64,000 nt of DNA. Origin: Allolobophora icterica. Taxonomy: Eukaryota > Annelida > Clitellata > Crassiclitellata > Lumbricidae. This document shows, piece by piece, positions 21,490-34,738 of the stretch (within the stretch, counting starts at the first letter, position 1; each line of letters begins with the position of its first letter). The position numbers were made by a program, and so were the translations under genes. A model generated the notes under the pieces. That model had not been told where the DNA came from and ran no database searches. It saw only the letters and a program-made list of their open reading frames with translations. The stretch is from contig OY744613.1 in assembly GCA_963556255.1 (NCBI GenBank), positions 41,826,633 to 41,890,632 on the forward strand, in the 5' to 3' direction.

Positions 21490-21664
21490 GAGTCAGTTAC
21501 TAAGGAGTTAGCGACTGACTTGATGAGCTAGCGACTGACAGCGACTCTGTCGACTAAGTCGCATGCCTATCGACTGACTAAGTCGCTTAGACTTATCGAC
21601 TTACTTAGCGACTTGCTATCGACCTCTCCGGTAATCAGGTATGTCTATTGGACATACCTGATTA
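21490..21664. repeat. GCGACT-rich local repeat and perfect hairpin
   Basis: Units such as AGCGACTGAC and GACTAAGTCGC recur from 21490 to 21620 in both orientations. They are followed by a perfect 14-bp inverted repeat with a 5-base loop (21632-21645 and 21651-21664, TAATCAGGTATGTC). It is probably a small foldback element. Confidence 0.65.
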
Positions 21665-22935
21665 ACCTAACAGTATAATGCATTTTACTCCATACTGTAC
21701 TGATCGTGCCATCATTTCGTGGGCTTTATACGGGTCCAATATGGGAATATCGACTCCGCTCCATGTGGACCTGCTGACAGGGGACAGACCGATGACTGTG
21801 AGAATTAATGTTAATGTGAATTCGTGAAATTGAGCGCTTGATAAATCGAATGACGTGAGGAGGATTTATGGCAGTACCAGATCTTGAGGCCAACCAGTAG
21901 CAGAAAACGAGAATGATGTACTGCGGCATCTATTCCCAGTGTGAGAGTTGTCGAAATGAGACTGGGGGTTAGACTTTGATCCATGCGGAGTTGAATATTT
22001 AATTCGTCTTTTGGAGGCTGATGTCAGCGAAATTTGAAAATAGCAGATTTCAACGCTAGCAGCTTTACAAGTTAAACTCGAATCAAAATCAATTCCTTTG
22101 TTGAGATAATTAAAAAAATGCATACATGATATACCATGGAAATGTCTTCTTTTTGTCAGAGTCAAATAATGCTAAATCACATTAGCACAACTGAGGGGGT
22201 TGGACACGACCCCATAGGGTGTGCAATGAAAACTAAACTGTGGGAGTCCTAAGAGAGACGGGGGTTGAACCCCAACCCCCGACAATTCTGACCCTACTTA
22301 TTTCCTCCTCTTCATAATAATCAGCACCATCTTCGTAATAGAATGCATAAATTCACTTTCCCAAAAAAGACAACAACTATATCCCCCGTATTCTCTATAA
22401 GAACTCTTACTAGGCTAATAGAGCAAACTCTTCCTCTTTAATGTACCAAACTGCGGCATGTCAGCTTGTTTTCCTCAACAAACGAATATTATATGGTATT
22501 GTATAATCAGTGTTGCTCATGTCGTGCCGCTGATGTCTTCTTCTAATCGAAACTTGGAAACCGCGATTAAAAGATCAAGCAAAATATTAAGTGAACGAAA
22601 TCGCTAGCATCCGATAGCTTCCGAGTGGTTTCGACTGGAGAGCTTAGCGGCGACACGGCACCGGGCACTAGCTCCTTAGTTTCTCCATTCCACGAGTTTT
22701 CCTTTGAGTGACGCTTCATAAATGTATACAAATACACTACAATGCACAGAAATTGTTATCATTTTAACTGAGTTGGCTAGAGGGTTCAAATAGAGGCGAA
22801 ATCTCGAAGCATATTTCTGTCCCCTGTGGGTAGTTTAACCTTTAACCTCTCTATTGACAATCCATCACTCTAAGTCCTTTTATGGTTAACCAGGGCGCAG
22901 AACCAGAAGTGACAGCCTTTCCGTTTTATGTTTTG
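21665..22935. other. Lectin block 1, upstream region; no gene recognised
   Basis: The part near 22740-22935 is paralogous to 51230-51430. A fragment at about 22186-22300 matches the junction repeat at 17520-17650. Otherwise nothing is recognised. Confidence 0.45.
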
Positions 22936-22938
22936 CAG

Positions 22939-23144
22939 AGAAGCACGATGCCATTCGAATGAAACCCTTTAATCCGACGAACAACAACCACTACTGGATT
23001 GTCGTTGGCGACCGAATCCAGAACAAATACGACAACGGAGTCGTCCTTGATATTCGCGGCGAGAGTAAGAAGAAGGGAGCTTCACTCTGTGCCTACAAGT
23101 TCAGCGGCGCAGAGAACCAGAGATGGACGTTTGAGTATGTCTAG
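22939..23144 (+). CDS. Ricin-B-type (beta-trefoil) lectin terminal exon, copy 1
   Basis: The exon encodes a carbohydrate-binding beta-trefoil fragment of about 67 residues. The pattern is I.NKYDNGVVLDIRG, then G..LCAYKFSGAENQRW and TF, i.e. the LD..G and Q-x-W signature of ricin-B subdomains. It begins after a good acceptor (TTTTGCAG at 22931-22938) with two bases of a split codon (phase 1), and ends FEYV followed by TAG. It is therefore the last coding exon of a spliced gene whose upstream exons I cannot find here. Only a B-type lectin repeat is visible, with no catalytic domain. Nearly identical exons occur at 37448 and 51434. Confidence 0.75.
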
Positions 23145-24320
23145 CAGCGGAGTTATTATTGCGGTTCCATGGCTGACGCGACCCACTTGAGTTTTCTCGC
23201 AATTTCTTTGGACTAAGGGAGCTGGAATAATGTCTTTCACTCTCCTGTGTCATTTCGTTCTCAACTTGAAACATACCTGTTTCAAATTGCTTATCCACCA
23301 AAGGCTGCCTCTCTGTCTTGTGGATTGATCTCCTGGATATTGACCCGAATACGGCTTCGTTTTGGTGTGCGATGATACCTTGTTCCTTTAGACACCAGTA
23401 CAATAGAAGTTACTAATTGCAATCACAAGGCAAACATCACGCTTGTTTTTATCTTGCTGCTGTTGAAATGCGTATGAAGCGTGGATAAGAAGTCCTTCAA
23501 ACTCCTCAGAACAGGGCACATTTTAATTTTGCTACAGTCGTCTTAAATAGATTCGATTCACAAGGGCCGTCTTATCCACTAGGCACATTAAGTACAGACC
23601 CTAGGGCCTACGAAACTTTCAGGGGTCTATGAAAGTCTAAAAATGCGATATTTAATGATTGACCGGGAAAATGAAAAAAAGGAAAATTGCAAATAACAGC
23701 AAATTTAAATATTCAGATTTAATAACTTTTGTACCGTTACTGAAACTGTTTAGGTTAGGCTAATGTGAGTGCGTTTAGCCTTAATGCAAAGCTGACAGTT
23801 AAGTTTGGGTCTACGTTGAACGAGTGCCTAGGGCCTATGACGACCTTAAAACGGCCCTGGATTCCATTATTTGAAAATAGTGATCGCCGTTTTGATATTT
23901 GGCTTTATAGATGCATGTGAGGAGTTTGCAGAGAATAAAGATCAGTTTAAATATTAAATCTGCATTTTCTTCCCACTGGTTAGGCCTATATCTAATTAAT
24001 TAACCATAGCTAATTATATTGTCATTGTTTTCAAGATGTTTATGAAAGTAGCAGATTAATTAAATGTTTTACTATTCAAGTAAATTAGGCTACAACTACC
24101 AAGGTTTTGTTGGTGGGTACAAAATACGGCAGGACTAACTGGTGTTTCCTGAAAGTATCAGTCACTTTGTGCTATAGGCTACGTTTGTCCTAATGCAGTT
24201 TACTGGCGCTTCATTCGTTCATTTAATAAAGTTGCTTCAGTCCAACAACTGTTTTTGTCTATCGATTTCTTATGACTTTAATCCTAGTAAAATGCTTCAA
24301 CCTTGGTTGAAGATGTGCGT
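23145..24320 (+). repeat. Lectin block 1, 3' flank
   Basis: Paralogous to 37783-38710 and 51640-52450. It includes the empty site of TTAA element 2 (23846-23849) and TAGGCCTA at 23981-23988, where the copy at about 11571 has TA. At 24195-24230 it contains the same sequence that forms the last codons of nanos at 52421. Confidence 0.7.
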
Positions 24321-25229
<909 letters not shown>

Positions 25230-26851
25230 ATATGCGATTTTTGTGATAAATCATAAAAGTAGAGTGTAATGTGTGAACGAACAATTGAGAAAAATTATCA
25301 AGGAGTTAAATATGGGGCCTAGTAAAAGCACTGCGTTGCGAATGACAGAGATATGTAAGAATGACATGTAAGATATTCAGGATGTATGCAGGCAATTTTA
25401 AGCACGTTGATGGAAGAGTTCTCAGCAACAGGAACTGTGTTAGAGTAAAACTGAAGTCCAGATGTAAGCCAAGTTTCTGGAGATCATTTTCCATTTCATT
25501 CTGATATGAATAGGCCCTAATTTCATTTTGAAACGCTTTGGCTGTGAACTTTGCGATGGAGTGTTTGAAATTGAAAGAAGTTTGGAAAACTTTGTTAAGA
25601 TCATTTCTATGATCTTCTTCAGAAAAATACACTTTTTAAATTTGACATTACTTTCTTTTAAGCAAAAACAAACGCTGTAGATCAACAGTTCCTGGGTTCA
25701 ATTTTTTGAATTTCTGTACCAGCCATAGCATTAGTAATAATGGCTAGTCTTGTGTAGTGACGTTACTTATTTTCGCTTGTAGAGCTTGTTCGTGTATTTG
25801 AAGTTCATTTGTTTTTTTTTGTTCAGAATTTTTCAACTCATATCTGAGAAGTTTTGAATTTTTCTGAGCGCTCCAACTGTGTGCCAGCCTTCACTTGACG
25901 CAGTCATGGCTGCTCTTCCATTCTTCCTGGGAGTAACATGCTTTGATAATGGTGTTGCGCGAGAGCCTGCCACTGCATATTGTTTCTGCTAAATATTTGA
26001 GGATCATTTTCACTGGTTTTGGTTCTCGCTCTATGTTCCAGTCTTGTTTCACTCATTCAAGAACCCATCGTGGAGAGTGCAAGTAGCAACAAAAGTACTT
26101 TGGTTTAATGCGCAAGTGAAAGTACACGTATTTAACTAGCAAGTACAGTTATCATTACACGTGTCCTTTGAAATTCGTATCCAAAGTACTTAAGATGGGA
26201 TTATCGCAAAAGACTTAAACACGTTTTTCGTGGTGTTCAATTTCAGAGAACATTAACTTTCCCACGACAACGAAGTTTACCCCAACACAGACATTACGAC
26301 CTGCGGTCTTGTGACTAACTTAAGGGGCGCTATTATAGAAATGCTCTGATGCAAACATATGTTGGATGGTTAAAACCATGGATAGCAATATTTGCTGGTG
26401 TTGTAAACTTCGGATCTTCACGTATGATTTTATTACATAGAATCCATGTTATGTGCTTCTAAAATAAAAATGTAGGCCCTATGTCGTTCCTGGTGTTGTT
26501 TTGCTTAATAAAAATTATAACCAACTTGGACTTTAAGTTTGATTGTACTGACCGTGTTCCCACCATTTCAAAGTTGAAGGTTGAAGCGGACTGTCTGACC
26601 AGGATTCCGATGACTGCTGCCTCCCTGGGTAATGCAGTCACCCTATAGCCGGGTTTTGGCCTACGTATCATATATGGCTATTATTGGACTTCTTTTAGGA
26701 ATTATCCCGGCTAAATATAGGAGACACCATGACTATCCTTATCAAATTAATTTAGTTTACTATCAGTGGACTGTCATTACATAAATTTCGGTTTCTGCTG
26801 GTGAAAACATTGAATAACCGCCTATCTTTATGCATTTACTTGGGACCCTAA
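25230..26851 (+). repeat. 3' flank of zinc-finger block F
   Basis: Paralogous to 15307-16860. TAGGCCCTA insertions at 25511-25519 and 26473-26481 are absent from copy B. No gene seen. Confidence 0.7.
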
Positions 26852-26855
26852 TTGA

Positions 26856-28772
26856 GTCATTTTCCGGTGAAATGGCACATTCACTATTTGATGAAGCAAA
26901 TTTTTTTTCCAAAATTACATTGATTTTTGTCTGGAGAAAATCTTGAATATTTCTAATTGACAAATATATTTGGTTTTGCACTAGGGGGTGGGGGGCTAAT
27001 GTGTTAAATTATGAACTTTCTAGCAGAAAAAAATAGCTTTACTAAAATATTTGTTCACTCCTCCGTTACTCCCCCGTTACCAAACGCATATGAGCTATGT
27101 ATATATATTAGGCATCTTCCTGTTGCGTAGTTTGACATGCCAAAATGCTTTTAGTATTAGTATTTTTAAAATAAATACTAAAGAAAATCAATACACATGA
27201 TTATTTAATTCCATCACATTTTTAATTTTATTAAGAAATTCCTCTCCGTTACTGGAAAAGAAATAGGGAATCTAATCAATGTAAAGTTAAATGTATTTTT
27301 TTGGCCAAATAACAGAATAAAAATCACTTGAGCCAATCATTCCCAGTTATTAAATATAACAGAAAACATTAAAATATTTACGATGTCTTAAAAATCTGCT
27401 CATGACATCAAAACTACATAAAAATAACCATACAATAAGTTCGCTCCGTTACTAAGCCTACCTGTCGAGAATTGAGAACAGAATGTGAAAAGTGAACTTA
27501 AAAAAACATTCTGCCGATAGGCCTACATAGATTTATTATAAATGTCATATATTGTTAAATACATTGTATTAGAAATGACAATTTAAGTAGACGACATATC
27601 CTGACAGTTGAATAAATTTTAGTACCTCAATTTAGTACCTCAATTTTAGTACCTCAATTTAATACCTCAATTTAGTACCTCAATATAATAACGGAGTGGA
27701 CAGTTAACGGAGTGGACAAATTGTGTATCAGCACAGTAAATATATTATCTCTCATGCGTCCACATCAATCGTCGGGACACTCATTATATAGCTTATAAAC
27801 GTCATATTAAAACTATTATTTTAATTAAATTTATTCATAATCAGTGCAAAAATGCAGTAACGGAGTGGAGGCATAATAACAAACACATTACATACGAAAT
27901 AAATGAAAATTAGTAAGAAATTTCTCTTGGCGTTCAGGTTGCGTATTAAGACATACTTACTTACATAGATCTTCACAGAAGCGACGAGTTAAGGTGCGCA
28001 CCCAAAGAAATGGAAAGATTTTGAGATACGAGTTAATTTTTACATGTTAACGGGGCAGACATAATTTTCTTGGGACAAGTTTAACAAAATTCTAAAAAAA
28101 TTAAACTGAAGATCCGGTTCACCAAGTTGCATTTAGAAACATACAATTATATTTAATACAAAAGAAATGCATTTTTATTTTTGGCTTAATACAAGTCATT
28201 TTGAAATCTTAGACGAAAGCAATAAGAAATATGGCCTGGGGACGGTAACGGAGTGGAACATTTTAAATTCAAAATAAATTTTAATGAATTACACACAGAA
28301 GAGATGTGTTTAGTTGCGAGACCAAAGAAATGAAAGGGTTTTGAGATACGAGATAATTTTTTCATGTTAGCGGAGCGGACATAATTTTCCGGGGACAAGT
28401 TAACATATATTTTGTTAAAATTATACTGAAGATCAGGTTCACCAAGTTGTATTTACAAACATACAATTATATTTAATATAAAAGAAACATACACATTTTT
28501 TGATTAATGCAAATCATTTTGAAATTCTAGACGAAAGCAATAAGTAGGCCTACTATAAGCCTAGGGACGGTAACGGAGTGGAACATTTTAAATTCAAAAC
28601 AAATTTAAGAAATTGTTTTATTGCTTTGAATAACTTTCAAAGGTCTTAAATTATTGCCTGATCAATAACGTTTTAATCTAGTCACTAAGCATGATCAGAC
28701 TGGGTATTGTGTTCTGAGAAATGAGAGGGGACAACCGTATTTCCAATTTAGCCAAATACCGGAAAATGACTC
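26856..28772. mobile_element. 1.9-kb non-autonomous element with inward-facing TAACGGAG motifs
   Basis: The ends are GAGTCATTTTCCGG and its reverse complement CCGGAAAATGACTC, flanked by AATT on both sides (26852-26855 and 28773-28776). Block B has the uninterrupted site at about 16860-16870 (ccctAATTagc). Inside, the motif CTCCGTTA occurs in the left half (about 27059, 27243 and 27446). Its reverse TAACGGAGTGGA occurs in the right half (about 27690, 27704, 27859, 28246 and 28568). There is a short tandem repeat of TTTAGTACCTCAA (27618-27685) and a tandem duplication of about 300 bp (about 27975-28275 and 28300-28600). No transposase. Confidence 0.75.
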
Positions 28773-28779
28773 AATTAGC

Positions 28780-29566
28780 GGAACTTAGGTCCTTTCAGGT
28801 GGCTAATTGTGCCCATCTGAGCATTCATAATGTGAGATGATTCATGTGTAACTTGTACTGTAAACGTTCCTATGGACCAATAAACTGGTGGTAATGGTCA
28901 AGGACACTTATGGTGAGTCAAGAGCAATGTCAAATATATATAAATGTTTCCACTAAAAAAAGGACCAAGGGCAAGAAGTCCAAGTCGTTGGTTGCATGGC
29001 AGTCTGTTCCAGAGTTAAAGGCGGACCACCCCAGAGCTACTGTACTGCGTTTGGGTACGTCAGCGGAAAGATCCAGAACATTTCTCTTGCAGAACACCAG
29101 CCGTGCATCATCTATCTCTCCATAACATTCGATTTATCACAACCACCCAGAAACTAACATAACCAAGGAAAGTCAACACACCACGCGTATCTATTAGTGT
29201 AAATTGTGAAAGAAGAGGCTAAAATATATGCACAATAAAGACAGTTGATATGAAAACCAGAAATACTAGTTAACACTTATCTGAGGGGGTTGGATAGACC
29301 CCAGGGGGTGTGCAATGAAGACTTAACTGTTGGGGTCCTAAGTAAGACTGGCAGGGTTGAGCCCCCAACCCTCGACAATTCTCACCTTGGTTTGACCCAA
29401 ATGCGTTCAAGAAAGTAAATCTAGCTAGCAGCAGATAAATGTGGTGAGACCCATAGGTGTAATGGAGATGATGACGATGATGACGATGATGATCAACCAA
29501 CCCTGATGATGATGACAACGACGACGATGATGATGATTGTAATTCTTGAATGGTGCCCCTCTTCTA
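28780..29566 (+). repeat. Junction repeat and short GAT array, blocks F/D
   Basis: Matches 17190-17718, ending in a short, interrupted GAT/GAC array (about 29466-29540). No gene seen. Confidence 0.65.
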
Positions 29567-29567
29567 T

Positions 29568-29579
29568 CAAGATGGCGGC
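29568..29579 (+). promoter_or_regulatory. CAAGATGGCGGC, YY1-like motif, block D
   Basis: A perfect copy, followed by conserved ATTTTGCAACTTTGCTTGAC, about 2.2 kb upstream of exon D because of transposon insertions in between. Confidence 0.45.
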
Positions 29580-29806
29580 ATTTTGCAACTTTGCTTGACT
29601 TGGTTTGAAGTTTCAAATCACTAATTTTCCTGCTTTTGGTTTTTTAGCAGTTCACATTCGACTGGTAGGCCTAGGTGCCGTCGTTATCACTTTTCGTAAT
29701 ATTATTCAGTTTAAATCACATACATTTCTGAGGCTATCCTATATTTTGTAAAAACAAACGACCCTGCACCAGTGGTTTTCAATCTTGTAAAAACGGAACC
29801 TACTAG

Positions 29807-30151
29807 ACTAGGCTGACCAGATATTGGAAACTAAAAACCGGGACACTTCAATCAAAAAATCAATTTGTGTTTTGTCTACCAAGTAATTATAATATAGCTT
29901 GCACAAATATCTATTTTGTGCTTTATGCATTATACAATAATATACAATATACATTATATTGGTATAACTGAAAGGTTTATTGCAAATCATGCTTTTAAAT
30001 TTAAAATTTAATTATAAATTTATCAAATCAGTCACTCATATTTGGCGCTTGAATGTATGCTTCTTAAAAGCTTTTTGTCTGCTAATATTCTGTCATAAAA
30101 TTCAACACATGTCTCTTCCATGTTCACTTTCACTATCATAACAGCTTCAAG
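29807..30151 (-). pseudogene. hAT transposase fossil, 3' piece (copy of 41276)
   Basis: Starts with the same end (CTGACCAGATATTGG) and is nearly collinear with 41276-41610. On the minus strand it encodes EAVMIVKVNMEETCVEFYDR and ILADKKLLRSI, the tail of the transposase found more fully at 41480-41830. It is cut off at 30151 by a family 1 MITE. Confidence 0.75.
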
Positions 30152-30786
30152 CAGTGGCGGTGATCTTGTCTGAGAGGTGGGGTGGGGGGACAAAGTCGGC
30201 CACCATCTCGTCGACGACCGTTTTTGGAAAATCTTGTCCCCAAAAAATAATTTTCTACCAATTGATCTCCGAAAACTATCCCTTTCATCTCCGAAAAAAG
30301 TTGATGACCTTTGTTTTAGTCCTTCACCTCTTTTACACCATTTTCTTTGTCCTTTCTGACTTTTTCTCCCCACTTTTCCCCACTTTCCTTTCCACCGATT
30401 CATTTCGATTTCATCTCAAAAAAAGTTGATGACCTTTTTTTTAGTCCTTCACCTCTTTTCTCTGTTTCAGTTCTAATTCTAACACTTTTTACACTCTTTA
30501 CACTCTCCCCCACTGTCTAATGTCATCACCCATCACCTTTTTCTCCCCACATCTTTCATCACAACACCATTTCACCATTTCACACCCTTATTTAAAAATA
30601 CAAAAAATTCCGTTCAAATTCTTCTCATAATTTTTTCTTTTTTTACCTTTTTCCTAATTTCTTTTTCCTTTCTTACAATTTCAGGGGGACACTTCTGCTC
30701 AATAATTGACTTTTGACCTCATCTGTTCGACAAAGACAGTCAAAACCCTCGCACTCATATACATTTCTTGACCTTTTTCGTGTTTC
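30152..30786. mobile_element. hAT-type MITE, family 1, copy 2 (right end uncertain)
   Basis: Begins CAGTGGCGGTGATC inside the hAT fossil. It contains the pyrimidine-rich body with the CTTTTTTTTAGTCCTTCACC segment duplicated (about 30310 and 30435). The right terminus is not clean; the block 5' flank resumes by about 30830. Confidence 0.6.
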
Positions 30787-30829
30787 TGGTGACGGAGCCC
30801 AGCTAGTTTTCCTCGTCCAATTTTCAAGA

Positions 30830-31770
30830 TATTAATGTAATTTGTAACCTTTAGGTCCTGAAGTTAGGATTATCACGTAATAATGTTAATTATTTTAACG
30901 TAGAATTGAAAGTTGTGAAGAAATTTTATGTTGCTCATTGTGAATTTTGTGAATTCAGTTGGCGTTTTTCTCTTTATACCCTACTTCGAAAACTCCACTG
31001 GCTGCCCTAGACAATTGGCCAATATTGTCAATTCAGGCCATAGAAAGTCACCTATTTCACATGTACACAATTACGGATTTAAGATTTTAAACCCAATGAT
31101 CCCAATCAGTGATGCAATTAATTAAGTATTTCAGACGAGCACATAAACAATTCTGAGAGTTCCACCTAACGCAGTATATGTTTTTGTTATGAACAAAATG
31201 CTGCAAGGATTTAGTTGAAGGTCTATAGCTCTGCATCATGCAAGACTAGATTGGCTATTGGTAAAGTTTAATGAGGTGGCATGTTTGAGAGAAACAACAA
31301 ATAGACGACTATGTCACACTGAGGAAGTTATTTTACATTTTGTAACTAGGCTGTCGACTGAGGCCATTAAGAAATATTCATTATTCCTGAAAAAACAGTA
31401 ATTGAAAGCTGCAATAAACATGTCATAGCATAGGAAGTTGTGGGCATTTATGCATGAAAATAATTTGTCAGTCTTCATCATCTACGCATTTCTTAACATA
31501 GTGGCAGAAACATTTCAAAATCTAAAAGAAATAACTGAGGACATTATTCTAAAAACTAGTTGATCTACAGATTGACTCAGATGCAAAAAGTTTCCTCTCT
31601 GGAGTTACTATTTACTTGGAAAGTTCGTCATAACTAAGCTTTTAAAAGGTTTGCTATTTAAACTGTGTGATATCTAACTTCCAATAGATTTTACAGTAGT
31701 ATTAAAAACCTGTAAGAATAGCATACAGCATTTATAGTATTCCACTATTTTTTTGGTTGAAGATGTAGAG
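30830..31770 (+). repeat. 5' flank of zinc-finger exon D
   Basis: Collinear with the other block flanks (for example 18300-18879). It ends in a T-rich tract and GTTGAAGATGTAGAG before the ATG. Confidence 0.7.
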
Positions 31771-32835
31771 ATGCAAGCAAGAACCCACAGCAAAGCAAAA
31801 CGGTATAAATGCGAATATTGTAAAAAGTCATTTACAGGCACCTGCAATCGCAAACGCCATCAGAGAATTCACACTGGAAAAAAGCCACACAGGTGCAATT
31901 TATGTGAGAAAGCATTTGCACGGAAAGATGCACTGAAATGCCATGCAAAAATCCATACAGGAGAAAAACCACACAAATGTGAATTATGCAAGAAATCATT
32001 TGCAGAGAGGGGAAACCTTCAGAATCATAAAAGAACCCACACTGGAGAAAAGCCATTTATATGTAATTTTTGTCACAAAGCATTTGCACAGACTGGCACT
32101 CTAAATAACCATTTACCAACACACTCTGGAGAAAAACCATACTATTGCAATCTTTGTCACAAAGCACTTGCGCGGAACTATTATCTGCAGAACCATTTAA
32201 ATTCCCACACTGGAGAGAAACCATACACGTGCAATTTATGTTCAAAAGCATTTGCAGATAATAGTGGTCTGAAATATCACAGAAAAACGCACACTGGAGA
32301 AAAGCAATACATCTGCCTGTCATGCAATAAAAGGTTTTTATGCGAACAGAATCTTCGTCAGCATTCAAAGTGCCACACTGGTGAAAAACCATACAAGTGT
32401 AATTTATGTCACAAAGCCTTTATACTAAAGAGTCAGCTCAACCCTCACATGCGAATACACACTGGAGAAAAACCATATAAATGTAATTTGTGTAACAGAG
32501 CATTTGCACAATGGTGTAATCTAAACAGGCACATGAGAACACATACTGGAGAAAAGCCACACAAGTGCGATTTATGTCACAAAGCATTTTCGCGCAGGCA
32601 TAGTCTGATATTGCATACAAGGATACATACACAAGAAAAGCCATACAAGTGCAAATTATGTCACAAAGCATTTACACAGAGTAGTTGCCTTAATTCACAC
32701 ATAAGAACGCACACTGGGGAAAAGCCATACAGATACATATGTGAATTATGCGACAAAGAATTTGCACAGAAGTTTAAGCTGGATTACCATAGAAGAATTC
32801 ACACTGGAAAGCAAAGTTGCCAGTTCACACCTTAG
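31771..32835 (+). CDS. C2H2 zinc-finger protein D (12 fingers)
   Basis: A predicted nuclear DNA-binding protein. The first ATG in frame is at 31771 ([17 protein letters not shown]). The frame is open upstream through VEDVE to about 31753, consistent with an exon entered by splicing near 31760. It has twelve complete C-x2-C-x12-H-x3-H fingers, all with intact zinc ligands, and ends [11 protein letters not shown]. It shares finger order with A, C and E, and differs mainly at helix positions within fingers (for example finger 3 AERGNLQNH against AQRGQLQGH in C). No effector domain. This is the cleanest member of the family. Confidence 0.87.
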   Translation: MQARTHSKAKRYKCEYCKKSFTGTCNRKRHQRIHTGKKPHRCNLCEKAFARKDALKCHAKIHTGEKPHKCELCKKSFAERGNLQNHKRTHTGEKPFICNFCHKAFAQTGTLNNHLPTHSGEKPYYCNLCHKALARNYYLQNHLNSHTGEKPYTCNLCSKAFADNSGLKYHRKTHTGEKQYICLSCNKRFLCEQNLRQHSKCHTGEKPYKCNLCHKAFILKSQLNPHMRIHTGEKPYKCNLCNRAFAQWCNLNRHMRTHTGEKPHKCDLCHKAFSRRHSLILHTRIHTQEKPYKCKLCHKAFTQSSCLNSHIRTHTGEKPYRYICELCDKEFAQKFKLDYHRRIHTGKQSCQFTP

Positions 32836-33910
32836 CCTCATTTAAGAACAATACGTGAGCAAACTGCAAAATGCAATTGATGTCAGGAAGCATATATTAT
32901 GCAATCTTAAACACGTGAATTCACACAGAGGAAAACTACACATTGTGAATTTTGTGATAAATCATTCAACAAGGAGGTGGTTGTCTCAAATGCCATATAT
33001 GAACGAACAATGGATATAAAATTATAAAGGAGTAAAACATGGCAAAGCATTGTTTTTTGAACGACAGAGAGATGCCATTAAAGTAGGGCATGTAAGAGAT
33101 TCAGCATGTATGCAGGCAATTTTAAGCATCTTGATGGAAGCGTTCTCAACAACAGGAACTGTGTGAGAACTTTCATTCAAGGAGAGTAAAACCCAAGACC
33201 GGATGTAGGCCTAAGTCAAGTGTCTGGAGGTCATTTGACACTTATTTCTCATATGAATAATTTCATTTTGAGACCTTTCGCCTTTGGACATTGCAATGTT
33301 ATGTTTGAAATTAAAAAAGTTTTTGGAACTTTGTTATCATCACTATAGATGATCTTTAGAAAATAATTTCTTGAACTATTAGAAAGGCACATGTGAAATT
33401 TCTTTATTTGAAACCAAAAATAAATTAGGTCATGTTCCTAGTTTCAATTTTTTTTTGTAAAAGCTATGCCATTAGTTATATGGCTAGAGTTTTGTGGAGT
33501 GACCTTACTTCGTTTTGTTTGTTGAGCTTCTTCGTGTATTTGAAGTTCATAATGTGTTTTTGCATGAGTTTTTCAAATTCATACTTGAGAAATTTTGTTT
33601 TATGTGAGTCTTGGCTGCTCTTCCATTCTTCCTAGGACTAACATGCTTTGCTAATGGTGGAGCGCGAGAGCCTGCCATTGTGTAATGTTTCGCTGATTTT
33701 TGATTCGAGTTCTGTGTTCTTGTCTTCTTTCTTGTTGTGTAAGGTGCAAGTACATATGTTTAATTTGTGAGGGGTACGAAGGGTACCCGTACCCCTACTT
33801 CTTGAACAATGCCAATCAATCTTTTATTCCCAAAGATCGCAGTCTCAGCTCTGCTTCGTGTATGTAATAAATTGGTACCCCACCCCCAATTTTTAGACCA
33901 ACTATGATTC
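32836..33910 (+). repeat. 3' flank of zinc-finger block D
   Basis: Matches the flanks after C and E. TAGGCCTA at 33206-33213 stands where copy C has TA. It ends with a GGCGTAAY-type repeat near 33770-33910. Degenerate finger remains at about 32880-33010 are not translatable. Confidence 0.7.
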
Positions 33911-33939
33911 TGTTAATTTGCCATGTATTTTAAAAATTA

Positions 33940-34400
33940 AATTATATGCTCTTTCTCTCTCTTAGTTCCTTTCGTTCTTTCCAGAACATCGGGCGACAAA
34001 ATTCATGTACGATTTACCGCGGAGCTACCATACTGCATTTGGGAACGGAAAGATCGAGAACATCTTTCTTGCAAATGGCGAGGTGTGGATCATATTGTGT
34101 GTGTCTTTACGTCTCTCCCTATTCTGTCTGTCTCTATGTCTGCCTGTCTGTCTGTCTGGCTGTCGCTGCCAGATATTATCCATGATATTGCAATGTAAAA
34201 TGGAATTGTCAAATTTCTCTCTGGTAAAGTAGAGTATTAACAGCGACATATGATACCCATTCAATCATTCGTCAATAGAGTTGTGGTCCAAATAATGAAA
34301 TGAAAGTATTAATCGATTAGGATCCATAATTACTATTTCGTCGCTTGCATTACAGCCGAACAATTGTTGGCTTACCTTTGTGGTTTAAAGATAATTAACT
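33940..34400 (+). repeat. Dispersed segment shared with 49610-49890
   Basis: Includes a CTGT-rich run (about 34130-34165) and the sequence GTAAAGTAGAGTATTAACAG, both repeated in the same order at 49620-49900. It forms the left part of a larger duplication leading to lectin blocks 2 and 3. Confidence 0.65.
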
Positions 34401-34648
34401 CTGTGCTTTTTGTGCCGGAACGCTCTGGAACGGCGTTCCAACACCTTTCTTCAGCTATTAAAAAATAATTTAGTTATTTTAGTAAAATAATTATTTATCT
34501 ATTTTAATTTAATGTGACGCCAAAAAATTTCGCTGGTAAGGTATCAATGAGATCCCTCCTAAACCCCCTGTTTTTCTCGGGCTTCGCCCTCGATTTAGCC
34601 CTTTCATAATTGTTCGGTTCCGGACCTTTTTTCTAGAAAAAAACACTG
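34401..34648. mobile_element. hAT-type MITE, family 2, copy 2
   Basis: Same body as 16912-17179 and 50273-50524 (TTCAGCTATTAAAAA, GGGCTTCGCC, ends CTGTGCTTTTT and AAAAAACACTG). No target duplication is recognisable. Copies 2 and 3 lie in duplicated flanks, so they probably descend from one insertion. Confidence 0.7.
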
Positions 34649-34738
34649 GATTTGAGCCAAGACTTTTTCATGATTGACTGAAGTAGGGGAGAGGGGGGCA
34701 AAACGCCCCCTTTAACGGTTTTTCCCAATTTACAAAGT

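Noticed and set aside
30154..30429. Plus-strand 91-codon Ser/Phe-rich frame
   Set aside because: It lies within a family 1 MITE; other copies of the element do not keep the frame.
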